NCBI GenBank assembly: GCA_947588805.1
Contig: CANPYR010000013.1
Location: 1-46,868, forward strand
DNA: 46,868 bases
Direction of reading: 5' to 3'
Origin: an uncultured Clostridia bacterium
Lineage (GTDB): Bacteria; Bacillota; Clostridia; Oscillospirales; Ruminococcaceae
Made by a program: the position numbers and the translations under genes. Below the pieces are notes generated by a model. It saw nothing but the letters and a program-made list of their open reading frames with translations. It ran no database searches and was not told the origin of the DNA. Shown here piece after piece: positions 31,665-39,946 of this stretch. Numbering within the stretch: position 1 is the stretch's first letter; every line of letters starts with the position of its first letter.

Positions 31665-34637
31665 TCAAGTCTTATAGTGCTTGCTAATGCTCTTCGCTTC
31701 CTTATAAGCGTCCTCGGCTAACGGGGCTACTCCCTCGCTTATCATGTCAAGCATGTGCGGTACGATCTTCGGGTCAAGCTGCGTCCCGCTCACTCGCTTA
31801 AGCTCCTCGACGATGTAATCCTCGGTCAGAGCGGAACGGTAACACCTCGTCGACGACATAGCGTCGTAGGTATCCGCAACGCCGATGATCCTTGCAATAA
31901 GCGGGATCTCGCTTCCCTTTCTGTGCTCGTTGTAGCCGTTTCCGTCTATTCTTTCGTGATGATATTTCGCGCCGTCGGCTATTCCTTCTATCGCGGTGAA
32001 GTCTTTGAGAATCTCTCCTCCGATAAGCGGATGGTTCTGTATCATCGCCCGCTCCTCGTCCGTAAGCTTTCCGGGCTTATTTAAGATAGAATCCGGTATC
32101 CCTATCTTCCCTATATCATGCAAGAGCGCGATATAATATATATTCTCCTGCTCTCTCTTTGAAAGCCCCATCCTCCTTGCAAGCTCTACCGAATATTCCG
32201 CAACGCGCAGGGAATGTCCGTTTGTGTATTTGTCCTTAGCGTCAATCGCCCGGGCGAAGGTCTGTAAAGACTGCTCGACTATTTTTCTGTATTCCCTCTG
32301 GCGCTTCTCGGCAGATCTTACCTTAGCTCTTTCCGCGATCATCACCCCGCCGACGATAAGCCCCACTCCCAAAATGCCGACAAGAACAAAGAACAGAGTG
32401 TGTTCATATACCTTCTTTTCCTTTACGAGCAAAAGCACGCATTCCGCATAGCTTTCCTCGTCGCCGGGGGTATATATCCTGACTCTGAAGCTGTACTCCC
32501 CTCCGGGAAGATTGGTGTAGCTTACCGAAGAGTTGAAGCTGTCCGTCACCGCCGTCCAGTCGCTGTCAAATCCCTCAAGCATATATTCCATAACCACGTC
32601 GGTGGTGCCGGTATATGTGAGAGCGGAAAAGTCAACGGTTATTCTGTTCACATCCGCTTTAAGCGAAGCTTCCGCGGGATTGGCATACTCTTCGCCGTCA
32701 ACGCTTAAGCTGTTTATTATCACCTTCGGCAGGACGTTTTTTATCCCTCCGAATTTAAATACCGAGATCCCGTTTCGCGTCGGGATATATAAACTCCCGT
32801 CCTCCGGGTCGGTCCAGTTCCAGGTGTTCGCGTTAAGCGACCCGGAAAGTCCGTACGAAGTCCCATAAACCGTCGGGGAAACATCCTCCTCGCCGGCAAG
32901 AAGCTTTTCTCTGTCATAACTTAAAACTCCGCTGTTCTGAAGTATCCAGAGCTTCCCGTCCCTGACGTAAAGATCAAACACCGACCCCGCGCCCTTTTTA
33001 ATAGGTATCTCCCTGAATCCTTCATCCCAGTAGTAAAGCCCCGAGCCCGCGCTTATAAAGTACGCGCCCTTTTTGCTGTCCTCGGCTATTCTTAATACTA
33101 CTCCGTCGTTAAGCCCCTCCGAGAAGCTGTGCTCGGTCACTTTCCCGTCCCTGATCTCATATATCCCGCCGCCGTCCGAGCCTACCAGCACCGAACCGTC
33201 GCTTCCTTCGAGCGTGCAGAGCACCGAAGCGGTGGTAAGTCCGTCCTCCGCGCCGTATGATTCCGCTATTTCTCCGTCCCTGATTATATTGAGCCCCTGC
33301 TGAGTTCCCACCGCCACAGAGCCGTCCGATAACATATATACCGTCCTTGCGCTGTTTGACAAAAGCCCGTCGGCGCAGTCGTACGTTTTGATCTCATCGG
33401 TTTTCGGATCATACCGCGCGACCGAATTCTGAGTGGCGTAGGTAGCCGCCCAGACGTTTGATTCGTTATCGGTGATAAGGCATCTCACCCTCACGCCCTC
33501 GTACTGCTCTGTGAGCTTATTTTCGACTCTGTTCCAATCTTCGTCGAAGCATAGGATCCCGGTATCGGTAGCCGCGAAGCAGTACCCCGAGGACTTTGTA
33601 AGCGCGTTAAGAGGTACCCCTTCAAGTCCCGCGGCTCTGTTCGGGCTCTCAAAGCAGCCTTCGGTATATTTTACTATCCCGAAGCTCGTGGAAGCAAGCC
33701 ACAGATTCCCTTCGTAGTCCATGCAGCCGGAGTTTACCGAAACCGCTTTATCGTCCTCCGAAAATGTCAGCTGCTTACCGTTTTTGAGTATCACGCACGC
33801 TCCCACGTTTCCGCATACTATCACCGAACCGTTCGGCCCGGTTCTTATCATATTGTGGGTAGAAACCCCGGGAGTCTCTATATATTCTATCTTCGATTTC
33901 CCGCCGTCCCAGTTTCCCGGGACTTTTGCGACGGTAGAACCGGACGTTCCGAGATAGATATTTCCCTTATCGTCGGAGCCTGTGCAGTAAATGCTCTCGC
34001 CGTTATCAAAAAATTCGTCGGAGGAATATATCCCCGTCTCTTTTCCGTTCTCGATCACTACGCAGTTTCCGCCGTTCAGCGATCCCCAGACTCTTCCCTT
34101 TGAATCGATATCTACCGAATATACCGTCTCCCCGACGGTATGCTCGCCCTCGGTCGGTGAAAGAACCCCGTCCTTTATCATCGCAAGTCCCGAGTTTGAA
34201 GCCGCGTACACCGTACCGTCATCAGATATCGCGAAGTCGCGGATGCAAAGGAAGGAGTTTTCATCCTCCGAATCGATATGTACCGCCTTCCCGCTCTCCA
34301 TTACAAACGCGCCCGCGTCGTTCGTCCCTATCCATAATCTCCCCTCGCCGTCCTCCGCAAGGGCTCTTATGGAAGACGACTCGACAGCGCCTTCAAGACT
34401 TAAATTGCGAAACGCGGTTCCGTCGTAGCGTATAAGCCCGCCGTAGCTTCCTATCCATATATACCCGTCGCGCGTCTGCACAACCACGTTAGCTTCTCCG
34501 GTGGGAAGACCGTTAGACTCGTTATATAAAGTCACAACGTACGGATCGTCCGGGCTGTCGAGCGCAAAAGCGCTTACCGCCGTCGCAAACATCAGAGTAA
34601 TAACGGTTATAATTGCGCCGAGACTTCTGAATGTCAT
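31665..34637 (-). CDS. Membrane sensor with beta-propeller, Y_Y_Y domain and HD-GYP output
   Basis: A 990-residue sensor-effector. A signal peptide (to about 26) is followed by a long periplasmic-type region of two-component-regulator propeller repeats (DGYIWIGSYGGLIRYDG, GRLWIGTNDAG, NLWLASTSFGIVKY), then a Y_Y_Y domain (about 660-740), a transmembrane helix (FFVLVGILGVGLIVGGVMIA) and an HD-GYP domain (HSLRVAEYSVELARRMG, LLHDIGKIGIPD, HHERIDGNGYN). HD-GYP proteins break down cyclic-di-GMP. The residue after GY is Asn instead of Pro. Propeller sensors are usually linked to a kinase, so this output is notable. GAAAGGATG precedes the ATG. It follows the MntR-like gene by 45 bases, probably one operon. 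Confidence 0.92.
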   Translation of the reverse strand: MTFRSLGAIITVITLMFATAVSAFALDSPDDPYVVTLYNESNGLPTGEANVVVQTRDGYIWIGSYGGLIRYDGTAFRNLSLEGAVESSSIRALAEDGEGRLWIGTNDAGAFVMESGKAVHIDSEDENSFLCIRDFAISDDGTVYAASNSGLAMIKDGVLSPTEGEHTVGETVYSVDIDSKGRVWGSLNGGNCVVIENGKETGIYSSDEFFDNGESIYCTGSDDKGNIYLGTSGSTVAKVPGNWDGGKSKIEYIETPGVSTHNMIRTGPNGSVIVCGNVGACVILKNGKQLTFSEDDKAVSVNSGCMDYEGNLWLASTSFGIVKYTEGCFESPNRAAGLEGVPLNALTKSSGYCFAATDTGILCFDEDWNRVENKLTEQYEGVRVRCLITDNESNVWAATYATQNSVARYDPKTDEIKTYDCADGLLSNSARTVYMLSDGSVAVGTQQGLNIIRDGEIAESYGAEDGLTTASVLCTLEGSDGSVLVGSDGGGIYEIRDGKVTEHSFSEGLNDGVVLRIAEDSKKGAYFISAGSGLYYWDEGFREIPIKKGAGSVFDLYVRDGKLWILQNSGVLSYDREKLLAGEEDVSPTVYGTSYGLSGSLNANTWNWTDPEDGSLYIPTRNGISVFKFGGIKNVLPKVIINSLSVDGEEYANPAEASLKADVNRITVDFSALTYTGTTDVVMEYMLEGFDSDWTAVTDSFNSSVSYTNLPGGEYSFRVRIYTPGDEESYAECVLLLVKEKKVYEHTLFFVLVGILGVGLIVGGVMIAERAKVRSAEKRQREYRKIVEQSLQTFARAIDAKDKYTNGHSLRVAEYSVELARRMGLSKREQENIYYIALLHDIGKIGIPDSILNKPGKLTDEERAMIQNHPLIGGEILKDFTAIEGIADGAKYHHERIDGNGYNEHRKGSEIPLIARIIGVADTYDAMSSTRCYRSALTEDYIVEELKRVSGTQLDPKIVPHMLDMISEGVAPLAEDAYKEAKSISKHYKT

Positions 34638-34682
34638 AAAAACATCCTTTCGTTAAGACAGATTTTTAAGGTCAGAAAAAAA

Positions 34683-35048
34683 TTATATGTCGGAGTTTTC
34701 GGCGATGTATTTTTTCAGCGCCGAAAAGGTCTCGTCGGATATCACATGCTCGATCTTGCAAGCGTCCTCGGAAGCCGTATCGCCGCTCACTCCGATGGAT
34801 TCAAAAAACGCGGTGAGAACGCGGTGGCGCTCGTAAGTCCTCTCGGCGACGTATTTCCCCTCCTCGGTGAGGGTGATATATCCGTCGCGGTCTACCAAAA
34901 TATACCCGCCGTTTTTAAGTATCCCCACCGCGCGGGATACGCTCGGCTTTGAATACCCCATATATTCGCATACGTCGATAGATCTTACGTCCTTTTTCTG
35001 TGAGAGAATAAGTATAGTTTCAAGATACATCTCGCCGGATTCCTGCAT
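34683..35048 (-). CDS. MntR/DtxR-family metal-dependent repressor
   Basis: A 121-residue regulator. A winged helix (MYLETILILSQKKDVRSIDV, MGYSKPSVSRAVGILKNGGY, ITLTEEGKYVAERTYERHRV) is followed by the metal-binding and dimer region with ERHRVLTAFFESIGV and ACKIEHVISDETF. It lacks the SH3-like third domain, like MntR. It probably senses Mn or Fe. It reads leftwards into the HD-GYP gene and is divergent from the lipoprotein gene at 35350. Confidence 0.92.
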   Translation of the reverse strand: MQESGEMYLETILILSQKKDVRSIDVCEYMGYSKPSVSRAVGILKNGGYILVDRDGYITLTEEGKYVAERTYERHRVLTAFFESIGVSGDTASEDACKIEHVISDETFSALKKYIAENSDI

Positions 35049-35266
35049 TTTTCACACTCCCGTATCGCTTTAATATTTCCCGGACAGCTAATCCGTCCGT
35101 CGCTTTAGCGTCCAATGCATATTATATTGATTATAACATAAACCCTCGCGGTTTGCAATAGGTTAAAAAAGAATATTTTATTCGCCAAAACCTCGGATAT
35201 TCGTGACAGTTCCGCAATCTTTGACGGAACGGAGGCGCAGTTCCGAAAATTTTTTTGCTTTTCCTA

Positions 35267-35295
35267 TTGCCAAAACGGGGAAAGTGTGATATACT
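35267..35295 (+). promoter_or_regulatory. Promoter of the PrsA/SurA-like lipoprotein gene
   Basis: TTGCCA (35267-35272), a 17-base spacer and TATACT (35290-35295), 54 bases before the ATG. No clear MntR box was seen in the 301-base divergent region. Confidence 0.65.
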
Positions 35296-35349
35296 AAATA
35301 AGTATGCCGAATACGGCGAATAATTTTGGCTTTGAAACGAGGAATAGTA

Positions 35350-36546
35350 ATGACTAAATTCAGAAGACTTCTGGCGGCGCTTCTTGCCGTCTGTATAGCG
35401 CTTTCGCTCGCCGCCTGCGGCGATACCTCCTGGATCTGCGAGGTCGACGGAAACGCTGTTGCGGCCGGAGTTTATATCTACTACCAGACCGAAGGCTACG
35501 GCGACGCGCTCTATCAGCTCGTCCAGGAGGACAGCGAAACCTATACCTATCCCTACATCTATTACTATAATATGGGATATATCGAACCTACAGTCTTTGA
35601 CGTTACAATGTCGGACGGAAAGACCGTTGAAGAGTATATCAACGAATACGCGCTCGATATGTGCAAACAAAACGTCATAGTAGACAAGCTCTTTGCGGAT
35701 CTCGGTCTTGAGATCACCGACGACGAAGCCGCGCTTGTGGATTCTCAGGTGCGCTCGGCATGGCAGAACAACGGCGAGGGCCTTGAGAAAATAGGAGTCA
35801 GCGAGGAATCCCTAAGACAGGTTATCACCTCTAAGATCAAGGAAACAAAGGTGTTTGACGAGTACTACGAGGTCGGAGGAAGAAACGGTACCACCGAGGA
35901 TGAGATAACCGACTACTTCGCAGACAACTATGCAAGGATCAAGTATATGACCTTCACATTCGCCGACAACGCCGACGACGCTATCGACGAGACAAGAAAG
36001 AACGAACAGCTTGAGCTTGCAAACAGCTATCTTGCGGAAGCCGAGTCGGGAGTATCGATGGACGAGCTTATAAAGCGCCATAACGACGAGGTAGCCGCGG
36101 AAGCCGCCGAGGAAGCCGAAACGGCCGAGGACGACGGTGCGGAAGGCGCGGAGACTGAAGATACAGAGACAGATACCGAAGCCGAAGCCGATACCGAAGA
36201 TGAAGCGGAAGCCGAGGTCGACGAATACGAGAACGAAAACATTTTAAGCAAGGAATCGACATATCCGACCGAGAAGTTTGTAAACTACGTCTTCACCGCA
36301 GTAAAGGTAGGAGAATTCTCGGTCGTGCAGGACGATACCTGCTTCTATGTGGTGCAGAGACTCGACGTTAAAGAGAGGACCGATATTTACGACAGCTACC
36401 GCGACGCTATCATGCAGGAGCTGTTTGACGACGATTATACGAAGCTGATGAACACTGAGCTTGAGAAGTATGACGTTAAGGTGAACGACAAATCGGTCAA
36501 GAGATATAAGACGAGGAGCGCGTTCCCGGAAGTATTTGGGGAATAA
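35350..36546 (+). CDS. PrsA/SurA-like foldase lipoprotein
   Basis: A 398-residue lipoprotein (RRLLAALLAVCIALSLAACG, lipid Cys near 24). The N-terminal SurA-like chaperone region has VDGNAVAAGVYIYY and the C-terminal part looks like a peptidyl-prolyl isomerase region (NILSKESTYPTEKFVNYVF, VGEFSVVQDDTCFYVVQRLD). Residues about 245-290 are a nearly pure Glu/Ala/Asp/Thr insert inside the isomerase part. It probably helps fold secreted proteins outside the membrane. The ATG at 35350 (GAGGA upstream) is chosen over an in-frame start 8 codons earlier. It ends at a strong terminator at the prophage border. Confidence 0.85.
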   Translation: MTKFRRLLAALLAVCIALSLAACGDTSWICEVDGNAVAAGVYIYYQTEGYGDALYQLVQEDSETYTYPYIYYYNMGYIEPTVFDVTMSDGKTVEEYINEYALDMCKQNVIVDKLFADLGLEITDDEAALVDSQVRSAWQNNGEGLEKIGVSEESLRQVITSKIKETKVFDEYYEVGGRNGTTEDEITDYFADNYARIKYMTFTFADNADDAIDETRKNEQLELANSYLAEAESGVSMDELIKRHNDEVAAEAAEEAETAEDDGAEGAETEDTETDTEAEADTEDEAEAEVDEYENENILSKESTYPTEKFVNYVFTAVKVGEFSVVQDDTCFYVVQRLDVKERTDIYDSYRDAIMQELFDDDYTKLMNTELEKYDVKVNDKSVKRYKTRSAFPEVFGE

Positions 36547-36570
36547 GGAGTTAGGAAATTAGAAATCGGA

Positions 36571-36600
36571 GCAGACGTGCGTAGGGCGCGTCTGCTTTTT
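36571..36600 (+). terminator. Terminator of the host lipoprotein gene
   Basis: GCAGACG (36571-36577) pairs with CGTCTGC (36589-36595), followed by TTTTT. Confidence 0.75.
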
Positions 36601-36671
36601 GTATCCCGAACCGGGTCCGGGGTGTTCGGGATACAAAAAACCGCCGCACATCCTATAAATGCGCGGCGGTT
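36596..36671. terminator. Back-to-back terminators at the prophage left border
   Basis: A perfect 16-bp inverted repeat (36596-36611 with 36624-36639, core GTATCCCGAAC) is flanked by T and A runs and can work both ways. It shares its A run with a second hairpin, AACCGCCGC (36639-36647) with GCGGCGGTT (36663-36671), which ends the leftward integrase and overlaps its last codons. attL is expected here, but cannot be set without attR. Confidence 0.6.
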
Positions 36672-38239
36672 GCTTTGGTGAACCTTAGCGCGCGATGTAC
36701 GAACACTTCGCCGGTATCATCAGAGCTGCGTAATTTAAGGAAATCCGGCAGTTTTACGGTCTTTGTCCCGCCGGAATAGTTAAAGTTGATCGTGATGTCG
36801 TCATCAGTGATAAAAATTGAATTGACAAACACGTCAAGCAGTCGGCGCTGACATTTTGGATCACTGAAATCAAATTTGCGAAATTCTAAGAGCATAAATT
36901 TGATCTGCTCTTTTTGGAGGCCTACACTCTTTTCGAGTTGGAGCTTTGCCAGTGCTGCCTTTAGCGCGGTTCGCTGTGCGTCGAGATCTGTTAAGCGCTC
37001 TTTTGTCATTTCCGTTAGCGGCATACCTGCCTCAATTGCCCGTGATAGGTTCATAGTAGCGGATTCAACCTCTTTTAGTTGAGCTGTTAAGGTTGTTTCC
37101 TCCTGCTGACCGGCGCACCGTCTGACATGGCAGGCCCATGCGAGCTCGACAATAAAGTCTATCATGTCATCATCCATAATCATGGCTTGGATCTGGTCCA
37201 AGACGTACTTTTCTAACGGCTCTTGCCGGATCGCTTTACGCCTACACCCGGCATTGTGTTTGTGACCGGCGCAAAGATAGTAGCTATACTTTGCGCCGGA
37301 TTTATTTATGCCGCTCTCGCCTACCATCTGAGCACCGCAAGTCCCGCAGTAGAGTTTGTTGGTAAGCAGATAGTCTGACTTATTCCACCCCGCTCCCGGT
37401 GCTCGCTGATTGCGTTTAAGCATTTCCTGTACCCGGTAAAACAGTTCTTTGTCGATGATGGCAGGTATGCCGTCTTCTATACGGATCTCTCCGTTATTGT
37501 AGCTGTATACCCCGATGTACTTTTCATTTCGCAGGACCGTCCGCAGACTGCTTTTTGTGAACGGATCGCCGGACTTGGTGCGCACGCCCTCTTTATTCAG
37601 CTGTGCCACTATTTCTGTAATCGTGGAGCCGCCGCCGTACATTTGGAAAATTCGGTGGACGAGAGGAGCGGTATCAGGGTCGAGCTCAAATGTGTGCTCT
37701 TTATTTGGGCGATACCCGAGCGGGACGCGCCCACCGGTAAAGAGACAGCGTTTTGCACTTTCGTACATTCCCCGCCGGACGTTTTGCGAAAGCTGGATTG
37801 AATAGTATTCTGCCAAACCCTCCATCAGGCTCTCGATTATAACGCCTTCCGGCGCGTCCGGAACCGATTCGGCAACATACTCGATGTGAACCCCGGCTTT
37901 GCGCATGAGGTACTTGTTAAACACAATTTCATCCTTATTACGCCCGATCCGATCTACTTTCCATGTAATCACGATTGAAAATTTTCTCCGCTTGCAGTCG
38001 GCAAGCATTTGCTGAAATTCTCCCCGGTCATCGGTACGCCCGGATATTCCCCGGTCGATATACTCATGTATGATCGTGTAGCCTCGCGCCTGCGCATAAG
38101 TTTTGGCCGCAGCAAGCTGTCCCTCAATAGATTGCTCGGACTGTCGGTGTGATGAGTACCGGGCATATACGACGGCTATATTTGCCAAATCCTCCGACGG
38201 AACGTTGTCAGGAACGTTATAGTTAATCTGTATTCCCAT
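36653..38239 (-). CDS. int: Prophage large serine integrase
   Basis: A 528-residue serine recombinase. The resolvase domain has VVYARYSSHRQSEQSIEGQ (catalytic Ser29), EYIDRGISGRTDDR and WKVDRIGRNKDEI. The recombinase domain is around PLGYRPNKEHTFELD to SLRTVLRNEKYIG. A zinc ribbon (LYCGTCGAQMVGESG, then CAGHKHNAGC) and a coiled coil of about 80 residues follow, as in phage integrases that use a directionality factor. AAGGGTGA precedes the ATG. It is the leftmost prophage gene and reads outwards, next to the CI-like repressor. Confidence 0.95.
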   Translation of the reverse strand: MGIQINYNVPDNVPSEDLANIAVVYARYSSHRQSEQSIEGQLAAAKTYAQARGYTIIHEYIDRGISGRTDDRGEFQQMLADCKRRKFSIVITWKVDRIGRNKDEIVFNKYLMRKAGVHIEYVAESVPDAPEGVIIESLMEGLAEYYSIQLSQNVRRGMYESAKRCLFTGGRVPLGYRPNKEHTFELDPDTAPLVHRIFQMYGGGSTITEIVAQLNKEGVRTKSGDPFTKSSLRTVLRNEKYIGVYSYNNGEIRIEDGIPAIIDKELFYRVQEMLKRNQRAPGAGWNKSDYLLTNKLYCGTCGAQMVGESGINKSGAKYSYYLCAGHKHNAGCRRKAIRQEPLEKYVLDQIQAMIMDDDMIDFIVELAWACHVRRCAGQQEETTLTAQLKEVESATMNLSRAIEAGMPLTEMTKERLTDLDAQRTALKAALAKLQLEKSVGLQKEQIKFMLLEFRKFDFSDPKCQRRLLDVFVNSIFITDDDITINFNYSGGTKTVKLPDFLKLRSSDDTGEVFVHRALRFTKATAAHL

Positions 38240-38308
38240 AATTCACCCTTACCAAATACACGTTATTTCCGTGCTCGGTCACAAGAAATGATACGTTTTC
38301 TCGCGTGA

Positions 38309-38764
38309 CTAAGCGTGTTTTTTCCTATTGCTTTTTTCATTGTACTTTTCGTTGCATAGTAATCCTTGGATAAAGGCCTCTACTTTCGCCCTGTCTATGT
38401 CATCAAGGCTATCGTATTGAGCAATTATTCCTCGTGTAGCGTCTTTTTCGGCGGTTGCCCTGTATAGGGCGACCGCTTTTTTCATGTCCCCATTAAAGTC
38501 TCCAAACGATTCCTCAGCGGCTTTTGCGACAAGTTCAGGGTTGGCATAGTCAAGTTTATCGTCGGTGCGATCTAACAGATAATCCGTAGATACGCCGAAA
38601 GCATTAGCGATGATAACAACCACGTCAGATGTTGGCGGTTTGCCGGATTTTCTCCATGCCGCCATAGTTCCCTTGTTCAAGCCGAGGTCTTGCGCTGCCT
38701 GCGCCGATGAGGGTTTATACCCGCGTTCAGCGCATAGCTGCTCGTACCTCTCAAAAAAGGTCAT
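38309..38764 (-). CDS. CI-like helix-turn-helix repressor
   Basis: A 151-residue XRE-family repressor. The helix-turn-helix is at about 18-60 (SSAQAAQDLGLNKGTMAAWR, PPTSDVVVIIANAFGVSTDY). The C-terminal half is helical, acidic then basic (NEKYNEKSNRKKHA), with no LexA-type peptidase motif, so induction is probably not by RecA-driven self-cleavage. It is divergent from the rightward early operon, with operators between them. Confidence 0.9.
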   Translation of the reverse strand: MTFFERYEQLCAERGYKPSSAQAAQDLGLNKGTMAAWRKSGKPPTSDVVVIIANAFGVSTDYLLDRTDDKLDYANPELVAKAAEESFGDFNGDMKKAVALYRATAEKDATRGIIAQYDSLDDIDRAKVEAFIQGLLCNEKYNEKSNRKKHA

Positions 38765-38803
38765 AGCAATTCTCTTTCCGCAAGCAAAAAATTTTTCAAA
38801 ATC

Positions 38804-38885
38804 CAGTCTAAACCTCTTGACAAGTCTAAACCTTTGGAGTATAATGTAGGTTGAAAGCTTTAGACTGGGCTAAGACTTTAGACTG
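38804..38885. promoter_or_regulatory. Phage switch: rightward promoter flanked by operator half-sites
   Basis: TTGACA (38817-38822), a 17-base spacer and TATAAT (38840-38845) form a perfect rightward promoter. Four copies of one half-site surround it: CAGTCTAAACC (38804) and AAGTCTAAACC (38822) on one strand, CTTTAGACTG (38858 and 38876) inverted. A weaker AATCTAAAGG lies near 38957. The sites overlap the -35 box and flank the -10 box, as expected for repressor/Cro competition. Confidence 0.75.
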
Positions 38886-39007
38886 CGGCAATTGTGGAAG
38901 ATGAACGCAGGCTAAAGCAGTCGTTGAAATACTTGCTTTTATATTGTAGCACAAAAATCTAAAGGTTTCAACTATTTTTCAAAAATTTTTTGAAAGGAGG
39001 TTCAATA

Positions 39008-39259
39008 ATGCCCGACGGTTGGATTGCAGATGTAGTGGTGCGTATGCACGAAGCGCGTATTACAAGCCGCATGCTGGCGAAAGAGAGCGGGTACTCTTAT
39101 GAATATATCTCCGAAATCCTCCACGGCAAGCGCGGGTCAGATAAGCGCGAAAAGACGAGACAGAACATTGTGGCTGCACTGTCACGTCTTGAGGAAAGTG
39201 GAGTAGTCGCGGACGGTCGTATTCGCCAGCAGTGTGAGGTGACTGGCCATGCCGGATAA
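39008..39259 (+). CDS. Small helix-turn-helix protein, Cro-like
   Basis: An 83-residue basic protein with a helix-turn-helix region (ARITSRMLAKESGYSYEYIS, EILHGKRGSDKREKTRQNI). First gene of the rightward operon, directly after the operator-promoter. AAAGGAGG fixes the start at 39008 rather than the longer frame at 38990. It probably acts as Cro. Confidence 0.8.
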   Translation: MPDGWIADVVVRMHEARITSRMLAKESGYSYEYISEILHGKRGSDKREKTRQNIVAALSRLEESGVVADGRIRQQCEVTGHAG

Positions 39260-39437
39260 TCCTCGCTTTGATCTAACCTCAATGTCCGAGGTTGACAAAG
39301 TTAATTTAGGCGCCACTTTCCTTGAAGCGGTTCAACGATTTTACGAAAATCCGGTAAATCTTAAGCGCTATAAAAAGTGGCTCAACACACAAAACCATAC
39401 CCGCAAATCACAAGAAACGGCAAAACAAAAAATTTAA
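39249..39437 (+). CDS. Small phage protein of unknown function
   Basis: A 62-residue basic protein (MPDNPRFDLTSMSEVDKVNL, then FLEAVQRFYENPVNLKRYKK). It overlaps the Cro-like gene by 11 bases, and GAGGTGA precedes its ATG, which supports it as real. No family recognised. Confidence 0.7.
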   Translation: MPDNPRFDLTSMSEVDKVNLGATFLEAVQRFYENPVNLKRYKKWLNTQNHTRKSQETAKQKI

Positions 39438-39453
39438 AATGGAGGCAATTATC

Positions 39454-39936
39454 ATGGCAGAAATCACTATCATTCACCGCATAGAGGCTCCCGAGATCAC
39501 GGCAGCGCTTGAAAAGCTCATGGAAGGACTTTGGGGGAAAACGGCCATTCGGAACGCAACCCCGGGCGCAGGATCGTTCGCAGACAAGCCCGCAGCAGCA
39601 CCGGCTACACCGCAGATAAATCCGGCTCCAATCCCGCCTGTTGCGCCTATAGTTTCCGATGTTCCTGTTACCGCTCCCCCGATACCAGTCCCGCCGGTAG
39701 TCACATTCACCGCGCCTGTCGCCCCTCCACCGATTCCGCAGCCCCCGCAGGCAAGAGCATACACGTTTGAGGATCTTGTAAAGGCCGGTGGTCAGTTTAT
39801 GGACGCAGGACCGGCTAAACAGCGCGAGCTTGCGGCAGCGTTACAGGAATTTGGCGTCACCTCTCTTGTAGAGCTCAGCCCAAATTTCTATCCGCAGCTT
39901 GCTGAAAAGCTCAGAGCGTTAGGCGCCAACATATAG
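39454..39936 (+). CDS. Phage protein with proline-rich hinge
   Basis: A 160-residue protein: an N-terminal ~40-residue domain, a 60-residue Pro/Ala/Val hinge (about 45-105, PVAPIVSDVPVTAPPIPVPP) and a C-terminal ~55-residue helical domain (AYTFEDLVKAGGQFMDAGPA, LAAALQEFGVTSLVEL). An upstream in-frame ATG (39439) includes the GGAGG ribosome site, so 39454 is the true start. Similar proteins accompany DUF2800 genes in clostridial phages; function is unknown. Confidence 0.8.
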   Translation: MAEITIIHRIEAPEITAALEKLMEGLWGKTAIRNATPGAGSFADKPAAAPATPQINPAPIPPVAPIVSDVPVTAPPIPVPPVVTFTAPVAPPPIPQPPQARAYTFEDLVKAGGQFMDAGPAKQRELAAALQEFGVTSLVELSPNFYPQLAEKLRALGANI

Positions 39937-39946
39937 GAGGCGTGAG

